DNA of 64,000 bases, taken from NCBI GenBank assembly GCA_017399685.1, contig JAFQBM010000045.1, forward strand, positions 1 to 64,000, read 5' to 3'. Source of the DNA: Lachnospiraceae bacterium. Its GTDB lineage: Bacteria > Bacillota > Clostridia > Lachnospirales > Lachnospiraceae. A model generated the notes under the pieces. That model did not search any database. It had not been told where the DNA came from and saw only the letters and a list, made by a program, of their open reading frames with translations. The translations under genes and the position numbers were made by a program. This document shows, piece by piece, positions 36,156 through 44,368 of the stretch. Numbering within the stretch: position 1 is the first letter of the stretch; the number at the start of each line of letters is the position of its first letter.

Positions 36156-37013
36156 CTAATCTTCCTTTCCACACAGTGCTACGAAAAGATTCTGCAGGGT
36201 AACTGCACGGGTGGTAAGTTCAGAAGAATCCTCGATTCTTTGTCCTTCTTCTAACAAAACCGTAACACTTTTACTTCTTCCAATCGTTTCTGCATGATAG
36301 CAGTTCATCCCCTTTACTGCCTTATCTACTTCTTCTGCCTTCCCGGAAACGAATACCGCCCGTTCTAAAAGTTCCTGAGTATTTTCTTTTATTACGATTT
36401 GATTCTGATTCAACACGATTACTTCCTCAAAAATATCCGATGCCTCATCAATGATATGTGTGGAAATCACAAAAGTTCTTCCTGTTTCTGCATATTCGTC
36501 GATTAAAAGTTTATAAAATAAATCTCTGGATATCACGTCAAGACCGGATACCGGCTCATCCATAAAGGTATAATCTGCCTTACTTGCCAATGCTGCCACT
36601 ATGGTTACCATACTTTGCATTCCCTTGGATAATTTCGAAACAGGCTTACTTGTTTCTAATTCAAACTTTTCAATCAGTTGCTTCGCATAATTTTCATCCC
36701 AATGAGGATAATACATGGAGGCTAATTTAAAATAGTCTTTTACAACCATAATCATAGACGGATTCAACTGTCTGGAAAAACAGATATGCTCTAATGCGTT
36801 GGGATTTTCCCAGATTTCTTCTTCGCCTAAGCAAATCAAACCTTCCGTCACCGGAGCATGGGCAGCTATCATGGATAACAGCGTGGTTTTTCCTGCTCCA
36901 TTTCTTCCAATCAATCCATATATCTTTCCCGGTTCTAATTCCAGATTTACGTCTTCTAATACTATCTTCTTTTTATATTTTTTACTTACGTTTTTACAAA
37001 AAATTGATTCCAT
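36156..37013 (-). CDS. ABC transporter ATPase (YtrB-like, module A)
   Basis: A 285-aa ATPase. Walker A is GLIGRNGAGKTTLLS near residue 35, the signature is SKLSKGMQSMV (SKG variant common in this family), and Walker B is DYTFMDEPVSGLD with the switch His in VISTHIIDE. The C-terminal extension (about 215-285) is typical of export-type ATPases. GGAGG precedes the ATG. It lies 12 bases after the gntR gene. Confidence 0.9.
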   Translation of the reverse strand: MESIFCKNVSKKYKKKIVLEDVNLELEPGKIYGLIGRNGAGKTTLLSMIAAHAPVTEGLICLGEEEIWENPNALEHICFSRQLNPSMIMVVKDYFKLASMYYPHWDENYAKQLIEKFELETSKPVSKLSKGMQSMVTIVAALASKADYTFMDEPVSGLDVISRDLFYKLLIDEYAETGRTFVISTHIIDEASDIFEEVIVLNQNQIVIKENTQELLERAVFVSGKAEEVDKAVKGMNCYHAETIGRSKSVTVLLEEGQRIEDSSELTTRAVTLQNLFVALCGKED

Positions 37014-37025
37014 ACTCTGTCCTCC

Positions 37026-37394
37026 CTAACAATCCTCATTCTCAAGTATCATAGTTACCAATTCTTCCTTACTGATTTCAAGGCTTTCTGCCTCTTTGAT
37101 AATGGAACGAATATAATGGTCGTAAAATTCTGCTTTTCGTCTTTTTTTTATCGTTTCTTTGGCGCCTGTTGACACAAACATTCCAATCCCCCTTTTCTTG
37201 TATACAATTCCCTCATCTACCAAAATATTAATTCCCTTCGCCGCAGTGGCGGGATTAATGGAATAAAGCTTCGCCATTTCATTGGTGCTGGGAACCCGCT
37301 CCTCCTCTAAAATAATATCTCTTAGGATATCATTCTCTATCATTTCACTAATTTGAAGATAGATGGATTTTTCCTGTGACAAAAACTGACTCAT
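37026..37394 (-). CDS. GntR-family regulator, YtrA type (module A)
   Basis: A 122-aa repressor-type protein with a winged HTH (KSIYLQISEMIENDILRD, then VPSTNEMAKLYSINPATAAK) and a short helical tail, the compact YtrA architecture without a large effector domain. It leads the ABC operon, and a 36-base palindrome lies upstream, probably its autoregulatory operator. Confidence 0.9.
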   Translation of the reverse strand: MSQFLSQEKSIYLQISEMIENDILRDIILEEERVPSTNEMAKLYSINPATAAKGINILVDEGIVYKKRGIGMFVSTGAKETIKKRRKAEFYDHYIRSIIKEAESLEISKEELVTMILENEDC

Positions 37395-37474
37395 GTATTC
37401 TCATCCCTTTCTTAAACCGTGCAGTATTTATCCCATTGCGCCATTATTTCAAGCACAGATATCGTCCTCACAAG

Positions 37475-37510
37475 TTCATAGGTTAGTTAGTTAAGTAATT
37501 AACCTATGAA
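37475..37510. promoter_or_regulatory. Operator palindrome of module A
   Basis: Perfect 11-bp arms TTCATAGGTTA and TAACCTATGAA with a 14-base spacer, about 80 bases upstream of the YtrA-type gene. YtrA sites have similarly spaced inverted arms. Confidence 0.7.
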
Positions 37511-37583
37511 CCGATATTAGCATTTCATCATTACGTTGTCAAGAACAATTACAAAAAAGGATAAAAACATATCACAAAAAAAG

Positions 37584-37617
37584 AAAGGTATATCCCTAAC
37601 GAAAGGAACACACCTTT
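37584..37617 (-). terminator. Terminator after the small membrane protein gene
   Basis: A 13-bp stem with G-U pairs (AAAGGTGTGTTCC/GGGATATACCTTT) and a T-rich tail on the minus strand. Confidence 0.75.
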
Positions 37618-37676
37618 TTTACAAGATTCTAAAACTAACTGCACATCTGATTCATAATACTATCATACGTCCATTT

Positions 37677-38075
37677 TTAATTCTTGGTAAAACAAAATAA
37701 AATACTTGTCAATAATTCCACAAAGTAACATATCATTATCTGAATATTTTTTGATGTGGTATGATGAAGAATTTTTATGATATGAAACATAATACATTGA
37801 GCAATCGGCACTATAATACTCCATACCCCTATCTTTTGAATCATCAGCAAAAACAGACAAGACATCACAAAAAAACATACAAATTCATTTGCAACTTTTG
37901 CATCCATAAGCCCTACAGATTCCACCCATCTTTCATATACAATATCCCAGGAAATAATGGCGTACCTATGAAAAAAAGCTAAAAATGATATTGCAAATAC
38001 GATATACATAACATTTTCATTCATCACTATCCCACTGAATAATCCAATTCCATTCAAAATCACAAGTATCCACAT
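37677..38075 (-). CDS. Small hydrophobic protein of unknown function
   Basis: A 132-aa protein with about four hydrophobic segments and AAAGGAG upstream of the ATG. It lies between the two ABC modules, 104 bases after module B. I recognise no family. It could be an accessory membrane subunit or an immunity-like protein, but nothing shows this. Confidence 0.55.
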   Translation of the reverse strand: MWILVILNGIGLFSGIVMNENVMYIVFAISFLAFFHRYAIISWDIVYERWVESVGLMDAKVANEFVCFFVMSCLFLLMIQKIGVWSIIVPIAQCIMFHIIKILHHTTSKNIQIMICYFVELLTSILFCFTKN

Positions 38076-38178
38076 TTTTTGTCTTCTCCTTTATCCCAAA
38101 AACAGAGTTTAGGATGCAATAAACATGATTATTCTGATATAAATTCCAATATTCATATCAGAAAAAACAATACTCTTA

Positions 38179-38907
38179 CTATTCCCACTCACGAATCTCC
38201 ACCGCTTTTCGAAATGCACGAACTGACACCTTATAAGATATCATCATCCCCACAATTCCTACCATAAAAAACAGGAAAGCAGCCAGACGAATCGTTCCTT
38301 TATGTTGTTGCAGCCATAAAAAAACCTGTTGTATGAAATCCGCATTTAACTTATCCAAAACAGACAAATCACCAAACATAAACCAGATAACAAAAGCACA
38401 CATTACAACTAAGAACACCCCTCCAATCACCGCATTGCCTTTCTTTGATCCAAAACGAAAAATGAATGGGAACTGCAAAGAACAGAACAACATGGAGATT
38501 CCACCGGAAATCATAAGAATCATCAAGCTCGCAGAAATCATTCTATTTTCTCCGACCATAATATCAAAAACCACCGATGAAACCAATGTAAACAACGCAC
38601 TAAAAACCATCATCACCACAACAAAAGCATATTTTCCTTTGACATATCCCTTAATTCCTCCCGGCAAAGCAATGGCATACACCATCCATTTTTCCTTCTC
38701 ATCTGCATCACCTAAAATCAGCATTCCCGAACAAGTCAATGTGATATTAAGAAGAAAAAGTCCGCCAGAAAAGTTCATGACCACGTCCATAAACTCCATA
38801 GTATCTATACTATACAAAATTGTCCCAAGAAAGAATACTAAGAGCCAAGCAATCCCCAGAAGCGCCCATTTCGAAACCTTAAAATCTTTATAAATATTTC
38901 CTACCAT
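38179..38907 (-). CDS. ABC-2 type permease (module B, second permease)
   Basis: A 242-aa protein with about six hydrophobic segments, resembling the ABC2_membrane_5 type. ATG 38907 (MVGNIYKDF) has GGGAGG eight bases upstream and overlaps the preceding permease gene by a few bases; the longer frame to 38946 lies inside that gene. It ends the module B operon. Confidence 0.75.
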   Translation of the reverse strand: MVGNIYKDFKVSKWALLGIAWLLVFFLGTILYSIDTMEFMDVVMNFSGGLFLLNITLTCSGMLILGDADEKEKWMVYAIALPGGIKGYVKGKYAFVVVMMVFSALFTLVSSVVFDIMVGENRMISASLMILMISGGISMLFCSLQFPFIFRFGSKKGNAVIGGVFLVVMCAFVIWFMFGDLSVLDKLNADFIQQVFLWLQQHKGTIRLAAFLFFMVGIVGMMISYKVSVRAFRKAVEIREWE

Positions 38908-39653
38908 ATACAGTTCCTCCCTTTTTTCTGAATTTGTATCGAACAAAGGGCAGATACAGGAACTCCCACAAAAAGGGAAAGTGGAAATAAGACTGCCAAA
39001 GTATTTATCATTCCGGAAATCACACCCAAAAGCTGCCCGGCACTTACATCATGTTTCATACAAAAATTCATTCCCACTAAAATCAAAACGGATAGAATCA
39101 CAACTAATACAATATGTTCCAAAAAAACAATTCTTGATTTTGCACCAAAGCGGTAAATGAATGGTATATCAAACAATGTAATCAGAACGAAACAGGAAAA
39201 TCCGGCTAACAGGATAAGAAAACACTCCAAAGTATAATCTATTTTTGCTACTGCAAACATGATCCGCTGTAATCCATAGTTAAGAAAAAAACTTAAGGTA
39301 AGAAAACTGAAATAATAAAGGTACTTTGTAATTACCCTTTCTTTCCTACTGACAGGCAAAGATACACACACCTTACCAAAATCCGCATTTTCATCCTCTT
39401 CAAAGGATGCTGAAATTACTCCATTGACCATAATTCCCCCAAATGCTGCAAAAACAAAAGAAAAAATCCAAATCATATTGCGAAGGGTATTTCCCTCAAG
39501 AAATCCTCCATTTAAAAGAGCAGTTCTTAAATTACCATAATAAATACTAAGTATCACCAAAATCAAAAATGCCGCTATTCCTATAATTCCCATTATACTT
39601 CTGATTATTTGTTTCTTTTGGGTCAGAATGTCTTTTAGAAACAATCCTTTCAT
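38901..39653 (-). CDS. ABC-2 type permease (module B, first permease)
   Basis: A 250-aa protein with about six hydrophobic segments, starting MKGLFLKDILTQKKQ as ABC2_membrane_5 permeases do. It contains CVSLPVSRKERVITKYL, a conserved phrase of this family. Its start overlaps the ATPase stop by four bases. Paralogous to the next gene. Confidence 0.8.
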   Translation of the reverse strand: MKGLFLKDILTQKKQIIRSIMGIIGIAAFLILVILSIYYGNLRTALLNGGFLEGNTLRNMIWIFSFVFAAFGGIMVNGVISASFEEDENADFGKVCVSLPVSRKERVITKYLYYFSFLTLSFFLNYGLQRIMFAVAKIDYTLECFLILLAGFSCFVLITLFDIPFIYRFGAKSRIVFLEHIVLVVILSVLILVGMNFCMKHDVSAGQLLGVISGMINTLAVLFPLSLFVGVPVSALCSIQIQKKGRNCIW

Positions 39654-40540
39654 GCCGCTGCCCCCTTACTTCCGGAAATATAAAAAATCATAATTTCATC
39701 CAGACTTACTTCCTCCATAAGAAATTCCGGACATTCCTGAATGCAACGTTTTTTCTCTTTTACCAATACCTCTACAGAGAACTGGGATATCCTTTTTCCT
39801 ACAATATACTCAGAAGATATTTTTGCAACTTCTTCTTTTTTACACTTAATCATCCCATGGTCTTCCAAAATACTGATGCGTTCTCCGGAAAGCAGAATTT
39901 TACCCTGGTCAATAAAGGTAATGTAATCTGCAATCCGTTCTAAGTCACTGGTAATATGGGAAGATAGTAAAATGGTATGCTCCTCATTTTGTACGAACTC
40001 CAAAAAGATGTCCAGAATTTCATTTCGGACAACAGGGTCTAAGCCACTGGTTGGTTCATCCATAATTAAAAGTTTCGCCTGATGGGACAGTGCCACTGCA
40101 ATCTGTAATTTCATCTGCATACCACGGGAAAATTTCCCTACGGCTTTCTTTTTCGGCAGTCCAAAACGCTCAAGGTTTTGGAAAAATACAGTTTCATCCC
40201 AGTTTTTATAAATGTTACGAAACATCTTGTTTAAGTCTGTTGCGTTTAAAACCTTGTGAAATCCTATTTCATCAAATACAAATCCAATGTGTTCCTTTGC
40301 TTTACATTCTTCTTTTTCATGGTCATATCCTAAAACATGAATGGTTCCTGCATCCAATGGTATCATATTCAGGATGGAACGGATGGTTGTGGTCTTTCCG
40401 GCTCCATTTTGTCCAATAAATCCCATAATACATCCCTTCGGTACGGTAAGACTGATATCCTGCAACGCAAATCCATCGTATTTTTTTGATAGGTGTGAAA
40501 TTTCAATGGCATTTTCATATTCTCTCATGGTATCCTCCAT
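39650..40540 (-). CDS. ABC transporter ATPase (module B)
   Basis: A 296-aa ATPase. Walker A is GFIGQNGAGKTTTIR, the signature is GKFSRGMQMKLQIAVAL (variant), and Walker B is LLIMDEPTSGLDP with the switch His in LLSSHITSD. I start it at ATG 40540, with GAGGAGG upstream; a longer frame overlaps gntR. It probably exports a peptide or lipid-like compound with its two permeases. Confidence 0.9.
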   Translation of the reverse strand: MEDTMREYENAIEISHLSKKYDGFALQDISLTVPKGCIMGFIGQNGAGKTTTIRSILNMIPLDAGTIHVLGYDHEKEECKAKEHIGFVFDEIGFHKVLNATDLNKMFRNIYKNWDETVFFQNLERFGLPKKKAVGKFSRGMQMKLQIAVALSHQAKLLIMDEPTSGLDPVVRNEILDIFLEFVQNEEHTILLSSHITSDLERIADYITFIDQGKILLSGERISILEDHGMIKCKKEEVAKISSEYIVGKRISQFSVEVLVKEKKRCIQECPEFLMEEVSLDEIMIFYISGSKGAAA

Positions 40541-40556
40541 TTTCGTCCTCCTCTTT

Positions 40557-40931
40557 TTATGACTCTTCATATATCCACTGCACTACTTCCAAAAATTCTT
40601 CCTTGGAAATCCCGGAAAGCTTAGCTTTTTCTACAGCGATGCTGATAGCATCTTCCATTTCTTTTTGAATTATTTCCCTGATATACTCCTGATTTACCAC
40701 TTTTACAAAACTTCCTTTTCCTACATAAGATTCAATAAATCCTTCTCGTTCCAATTCCTCATAGGCCCGTTTTGTGGTAATCATACTGATACGCAGTTCT
40801 TTTGCTAAAAAACGCATAGAAGGTAAGGGTTCCCCCTCCTTCAACGTACCATTTACAATCATATCTTTTATTTGCTTTATAATCTGTTCATAAATCGGTA
40901 TTTTGTCCGAATTTGAAATAATAATATCCAT
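40557..40931 (-). CDS. GntR-family regulator, YtrA type (module B)
   Basis: A 124-aa compact GntR regulator: IPIYEQIIKQIKDMIVNGTL, then LPSMRFLAKELRISMITTKR, FIESYVGKGSFV and a helical tail. ATG 40931 (MDIIISNSDK) has GAGG upstream; the longer frame would cover the operator. It leads module B and likely represses it. Confidence 0.9.
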   Translation of the reverse strand: MDIIISNSDKIPIYEQIIKQIKDMIVNGTLKEGEPLPSMRFLAKELRISMITTKRAYEELEREGFIESYVGKGSFVKVVNQEYIREIIQKEMEDAISIAVEKAKLSGISKEEFLEVVQWIYEES

Positions 40932-40952
40932 ATGTACCTCGCGAGACTCAAA

Positions 40953-40981
40953 ATATTGTATATATACTTTATACACAATAT
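40953..40981. promoter_or_regulatory. Operator palindrome of module B
   Basis: Arms ATATTGT and ACAATAT with a 15-base AT-rich spacer, 22 bases upstream of the regulator start, overlapping the likely promoter. Confidence 0.65.
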
Positions 40982-41127
40982 AAACTTATCCTTGTATTTT
41001 GTCAATACTGTTTTTATGTAATTTTATATAATAGAACACTGATACAATTCAAACCATAACATTTTCCTATTAAGTACCAGCGTATCCATAGCAAAAACAT
41101 TCTTGTGCTTTTCCTTTCTCCTAAAAA

Positions 41128-41174
41128 AAGAACCATGAGAGCTATAACAAAAAACAACAGCTCCTATGGTTCTT
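41128..41174 (-). terminator. Second hairpin after the K+ channel gene
   Basis: A 16-bp stem with two mismatches (AAGAACCATGAGAGCT/AGCTCCTATGGTTCTT) and seven T on the minus strand. Confidence 0.75.
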
Positions 41175-41202
41175 ACGATATTTTTACAATACGATATTAA
41201 AA

Positions 41203-41243
41203 GACCCAACGAGGTCCTCATCGTTGAGAGACGTGTTGGGTTC
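41203..41243 (-). terminator. K+ channel gene terminator
   Basis: GACCCAAC pairs with GTTGGGTT just after the stop at 41253, with T-run on the minus strand. Confidence 0.7.
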
Positions 41244-41252
41244 TTTCGATGA

Positions 41253-42416
41253 TTATTTTTTCAAATGGGAATACAGCACGACTTTATCATCCTTTTTAAT
41301 CATGGTAGCACCATTTGGAATAATCACCTTATTCCTTCTTTGAATCATCACAATCATTTCCAGTCTGGAAATATCCAGTTCTTTTATCTGTAGTCCAATC
41401 CACGGATGTTCTTCTTTTATCAGCACCTCTTTTAAATTAATTTCTTCTTCGTCTTTAAAGTTTTTGGCTGCAATGACTAAGGTGTCCCTGCTTAAAATTC
41501 TGGTATCTCCTTTCGGAAGTATCACATCATCCTCCCGGATAATCATAACCAATAGTAACTGAGGTGGAAATACAATGTCCCGAATCAGGGAATTACACCA
41601 TGCATGATTGGGATTCATAGTGGAAGTAACAAACTTTAACTCCCGTTCTTCCATGCGGGAAGTTAATGTCAGCTTCGTATAATTTTCTACAAATCCCGCA
41701 GAAATAATACCGGTAGGAATCGCCACCATTCCAACTCCTAAAAAGGAAATCACAATCGCCATCAGTTTTCCTGCAGTTGTGATAGGATAAATATCTCCAT
41801 AACCTACTGTCAACAAGGTGGAAACGGACCACCAGATGCCAGAAAATGCATTTTTAAACTTATCCGGCTGTGCCTCATGTTCCAGACCATACATACATAA
41901 AGAAGAAGCTACCATTAAAATTAAAATCATGCAAACGGAAGAAAATATCTGGTTCTTCTTTTCGTTTAATACGTTTACGATGGCATTAAAAGCATCATAT
42001 CTTGCATTAATTTTGAACAAACGGAAGATTCTTATTACCCGGAAAATTCGAAAGGCAACGGCACCTTTGGGGAAAAATACCGGTAAAAAATAGGGTAAAA
42101 ATGTAACTAAATCAATGATTCCATAAAAGGAAATCATAAAACCTAATTTTGCCCTCCACTTCTTTTCCTCCGGAAATGCGTACTCTGCAGTCCAAAGTCT
42201 TAAGCTATATTCAACAGCAAAAATAATAATGGTTATCAGTTCAATGGTTTTTAACAACTCCTTATAAGGTATTGATTCATCAAAGGTATCAAATAATGTC
42301 ACAAACAGGTTTAAAAATATCACAAATACGATAAACCAGTCAAAGGTTGCACTGAGCAAATCCTGTTTATTACCAATCTGTATCACGTCAAAAACTCGTT
42401 TTTTTACTTTCTCCAT
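41253..42416 (-). CDS. Voltage-gated-type potassium channel with RCK-C domain
   Basis: A 387-aa six-helix channel. Residues 25-235 give S1-S6: an arginine-rich S4 (FRIFRVIRIFRLFKI, 122-136) and the K+ filter TVGYGD (203-208) between S5 and S6. The cytoplasmic tail (about 300-387) looks like a single TrkA-C/RCK-C domain (EEHPWIGLQIKELDIS, then IIPNGATMIKKDDKVVLYSH), a ligand-binding module that in relatives can sense cyclic di-AMP or other ligands. There is no Rossmann-type RCK-N domain. It is divergent from trkA-trkH. Confidence 0.93.
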   Translation of the reverse strand: MEKVKKRVFDVIQIGNKQDLLSATFDWFIVFVIFLNLFVTLFDTFDESIPYKELLKTIELITIIIFAVEYSLRLWTAEYAFPEEKKWRAKLGFMISFYGIIDLVTFLPYFLPVFFPKGAVAFRIFRVIRIFRLFKINARYDAFNAIVNVLNEKKNQIFSSVCMILILMVASSLCMYGLEHEAQPDKFKNAFSGIWWSVSTLLTVGYGDIYPITTAGKLMAIVISFLGVGMVAIPTGIISAGFVENYTKLTLTSRMEERELKFVTSTMNPNHAWCNSLIRDIVFPPQLLLVMIIREDDVILPKGDTRILSRDTLVIAAKNFKDEEEINLKEVLIKEEHPWIGLQIKELDISRLEMIVMIQRRNKVIIPNGATMIKKDDKVVLYSHLKK

Positions 42417-42557
42417 CCCTCTACTCCTCTTCTGCTCCTTCCGTAAGCCATTCCTTTATTGTCTCTTTAGAGTTTAGTCTCATTGTGGTAATTCGTTTAT
42501 TTTTCTCTAGTGTATCACAGAATTTCACAAAATTCATCAGGGTTTTTCAAATGGCAA

Positions 42558-42586
42558 TTGACTTTTCAGAATATTTCAATTACAAT
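42558..42586 (+). promoter_or_regulatory. Promoter of the structured RNA in the potassium locus
   Basis: -35 TTGACT (42558..42563), a 17-base spacer and -10 TACAAT (42581..42586), followed at once by the hairpin-rich element. Confidence 0.8.
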
Positions 42587-42592
42587 TAACAT

Positions 42593-42673
42593 AAAGTAAA
42601 TCAGCAGTGATTGATTTTGGGCTGGTCGAAAGACCCTGGTCCACCGAGCGGCGGGGAATTTCCCCGCTATTTT
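42593..42673 (+). ncRNA. Unidentified short structured RNA, possible riboswitch or sRNA
   Basis: An unusually GC-rich 80-nt segment in an AT-rich gap. Hairpins visible in order: AAATCA/TGATTT, then GGTC-GAAA-GACC with a GNRA loop inside TGG/CCA, a small CCG/CGG helix, and GCGGGGA-AATT-TCCCCGC (42651..42667) followed by TATTTTC, which looks like a terminator. A near-consensus promoter lies directly upstream and trkA starts 245 bases downstream with its own -10. It does not match the ydaO/yuaA c-di-AMP riboswitch as I remember it. Function unknown. Confidence 0.5.
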
Positions 42674-42809
42674 CATATTAAAAATTACTACCAAAAGATG
42701 ATTTTCTGTCAGAAAAAACAATTGTAATACCCCTTTCAATTCTTTTCTCCGTTTTTTACATTGTCATAAAAATATATAACTATATAGTGCTTTTTTCATT
42801 CTCCAGTGG

Positions 42810-42815
42810 TATAAT
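42810..42815 (+). promoter_or_regulatory. Likely -10 of trkA
   Basis: TATAAT about 100 bases before the chosen trkA start; no convincing -35. Confidence 0.4.
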
Positions 42816-42840
42816 AATCAGATATGAAAAATATGTAACT

Positions 42841-42854
42841 GTTCACGTATGAAC
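42841..42854. promoter_or_regulatory. Palindrome GTTCACGTATGAAC in the trkA leader
   Basis: GTTCA/TGAAC arms around CGTA; with the purF-like site it gives GTTCAYGTRTGAAC, and both are preceded by AACT or TACT. It lies downstream of the -10. Confidence 0.5.
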
Positions 42855-42917
42855 AATTGCGAAAATACACTCAATGACTTAGGGCTAAATGATAATCAGC
42901 CAGAATGGAGGATGAAA

Positions 42918-44306
42918 ATGAGAACATCCCACGATACCAAAAAAAGTGGATTAAATATTATCATTGTCGGTTGTGGAAAGGTTGGAACCACCCTCATCGA
43001 CCAGTTATCAAAAGAGGGACATGATATTACTATCATAGACAAAAGTGCTGATAACATTCAAAACATTACAAATTTATATGACATCATGGGAATTATCGGA
43101 AATGGAGCCAGCTACAGTGTCCAGATAGAAGCCGGTATCCACAATGCGGATTTAATTATAGCAGTGACAGAATCAGATGAGCTAAATCTCCTTTGCTGTA
43201 CCGTAGCAAGACGGGTCGGAAATTGTGCTGCCATTGCCAGAGTCCGCACCCCGGATTATAGTGAAGAAGTTAGTTATTTACAGGAAAAATTAGGACTTGC
43301 CATGATTATTAATCCGGAACTTGAGGCAGCCAAAGAAATATCCAGAATTTTATACCTTCCAACTGCCTTGGAGGTAAACACCTTTGCCCACGGACAGGCA
43401 GAACTAATTAAAGTAAAGATTCCGGAAAAAAATATGCTGGATGGCTGTGCCATTTCTGAAATCAGCAAGGACTTTTCTTTCAGTTTTCTGATTTGCGCCA
43501 TTGAACGAAACGGAGAAGTCTTTATTCCTTCCGGTAGTTTTATTTTAAGAAGCGGAGATGTGATTTCCTTTGTAGCTTCCAGAAATAATGCAAGGGAATT
43601 CCTTAAAAATATTGGTTTTAAAACCAATCAGGCAAAGGACACCATGATTATCGGTGGAGGAAAAGTGGCTTATTATCTTGCAAAGCAATTGCTTTCCATT
43701 GGAATGGGTGTTAAAATCATTGAACAAAGCAAGGAGCGTTGTGAAGAATTAAGCATTCTTCTCCCAAAAGCCATCATTATCAATGGGGACGGTACTGACG
43801 AGGAACTTCTAAAGGAAGAAGGTATTACCTATGCAGAATCCTTTGTTCCCCTGACCGGAATTGATGAAGAAAACATTATGCTTACCCTTTATGCAAGACA
43901 GATTTCAAATGCTAAGGCCATCACCAAATTAAACCGTATCAGTTTCCGTGAAGTCATCAATACTTTGGATTTAGGAAGTGTGGTATATCCACGTTTTATT
44001 ACTTCCGAAGCCATCATTGCTTATGTTCGTGCGAAGAAAAATTCCATGAACAGTAACATTGAAACCCTTTACCATATGTTTGATTCCAGAGTAGAGGCCA
44101 TTGAATTTAAAGTAACAGAAAAATCAGCGGTAACAGATATCCCTTTGGCAGAGTTGTCTTTGAAAAATAACCTGTTAGTCTCTTTTATTAACAGAAACGG
44201 TAAAATATTTATCCCAAGTGGACAGGATTGTATTCTGACCGGAGATACTGTTATGATTGTAACTTCACATACCGGATTTGATAAGATTCAGGATATTTTA
44301 AAATAA
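42918..44306 (+). CDS. trkA: Trk potassium uptake regulator TrkA
   Basis: A 462-aa peripheral membrane protein that gates TrkH. Two tandem RCK units: NAD-binding loop IIIVGCGKVGTTLIDQLSKE followed by a C domain ending near 225, then MIIGGGKVAYYLAKQL with a second C domain ending near 460. I start it at 42918, where GGAGG lies six bases upstream. An earlier in-frame ATG at 42849 falls inside the palindrome and adds 23 non-family residues. It is followed by trkH in the same operon. Confidence 0.95.
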   Translation: MRTSHDTKKSGLNIIIVGCGKVGTTLIDQLSKEGHDITIIDKSADNIQNITNLYDIMGIIGNGASYSVQIEAGIHNADLIIAVTESDELNLLCCTVARRVGNCAAIARVRTPDYSEEVSYLQEKLGLAMIINPELEAAKEISRILYLPTALEVNTFAHGQAELIKVKIPEKNMLDGCAISEISKDFSFSFLICAIERNGEVFIPSGSFILRSGDVISFVASRNNAREFLKNIGFKTNQAKDTMIIGGGKVAYYLAKQLLSIGMGVKIIEQSKERCEELSILLPKAIIINGDGTDEELLKEEGITYAESFVPLTGIDEENIMLTLYARQISNAKAITKLNRISFREVINTLDLGSVVYPRFITSEAIIAYVRAKKNSMNSNIETLYHMFDSRVEAIEFKVTEKSAVTDIPLAELSLKNNLLVSFINRNGKIFIPSGQDCILTGDTVMIVTSHTGFDKIQDILK

Positions 44307-44368
44307 AGCCAAATAAGTTGTAAAATGAATATTATGGATTAGTATTTTGCTTTAGAAAGGATTTTGTT

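Noticed and set aside
41024-41221. 65-aa frame after the K+ channel gene
   Set aside because: It consists mainly of terminator hairpins read in one frame.
42417-42500. Twenty-codon leader peptide frame just before the K+ channel gene
   Set aside because: No ribosome binding site and no regulatory codons such as a run of one amino acid.
42593-42673. ydaO/yuaA c-di-AMP riboswitch
   Set aside because: Suggested by the potassium genes, but the conserved loop sequences of that family, as I remember them, are not there.
42849-42917. Upstream ATG for trkA at 42849
   Set aside because: It lies inside the palindrome, has no ribosome binding site and adds 23 residues outside the family; 42918 has GGAGG six bases away.
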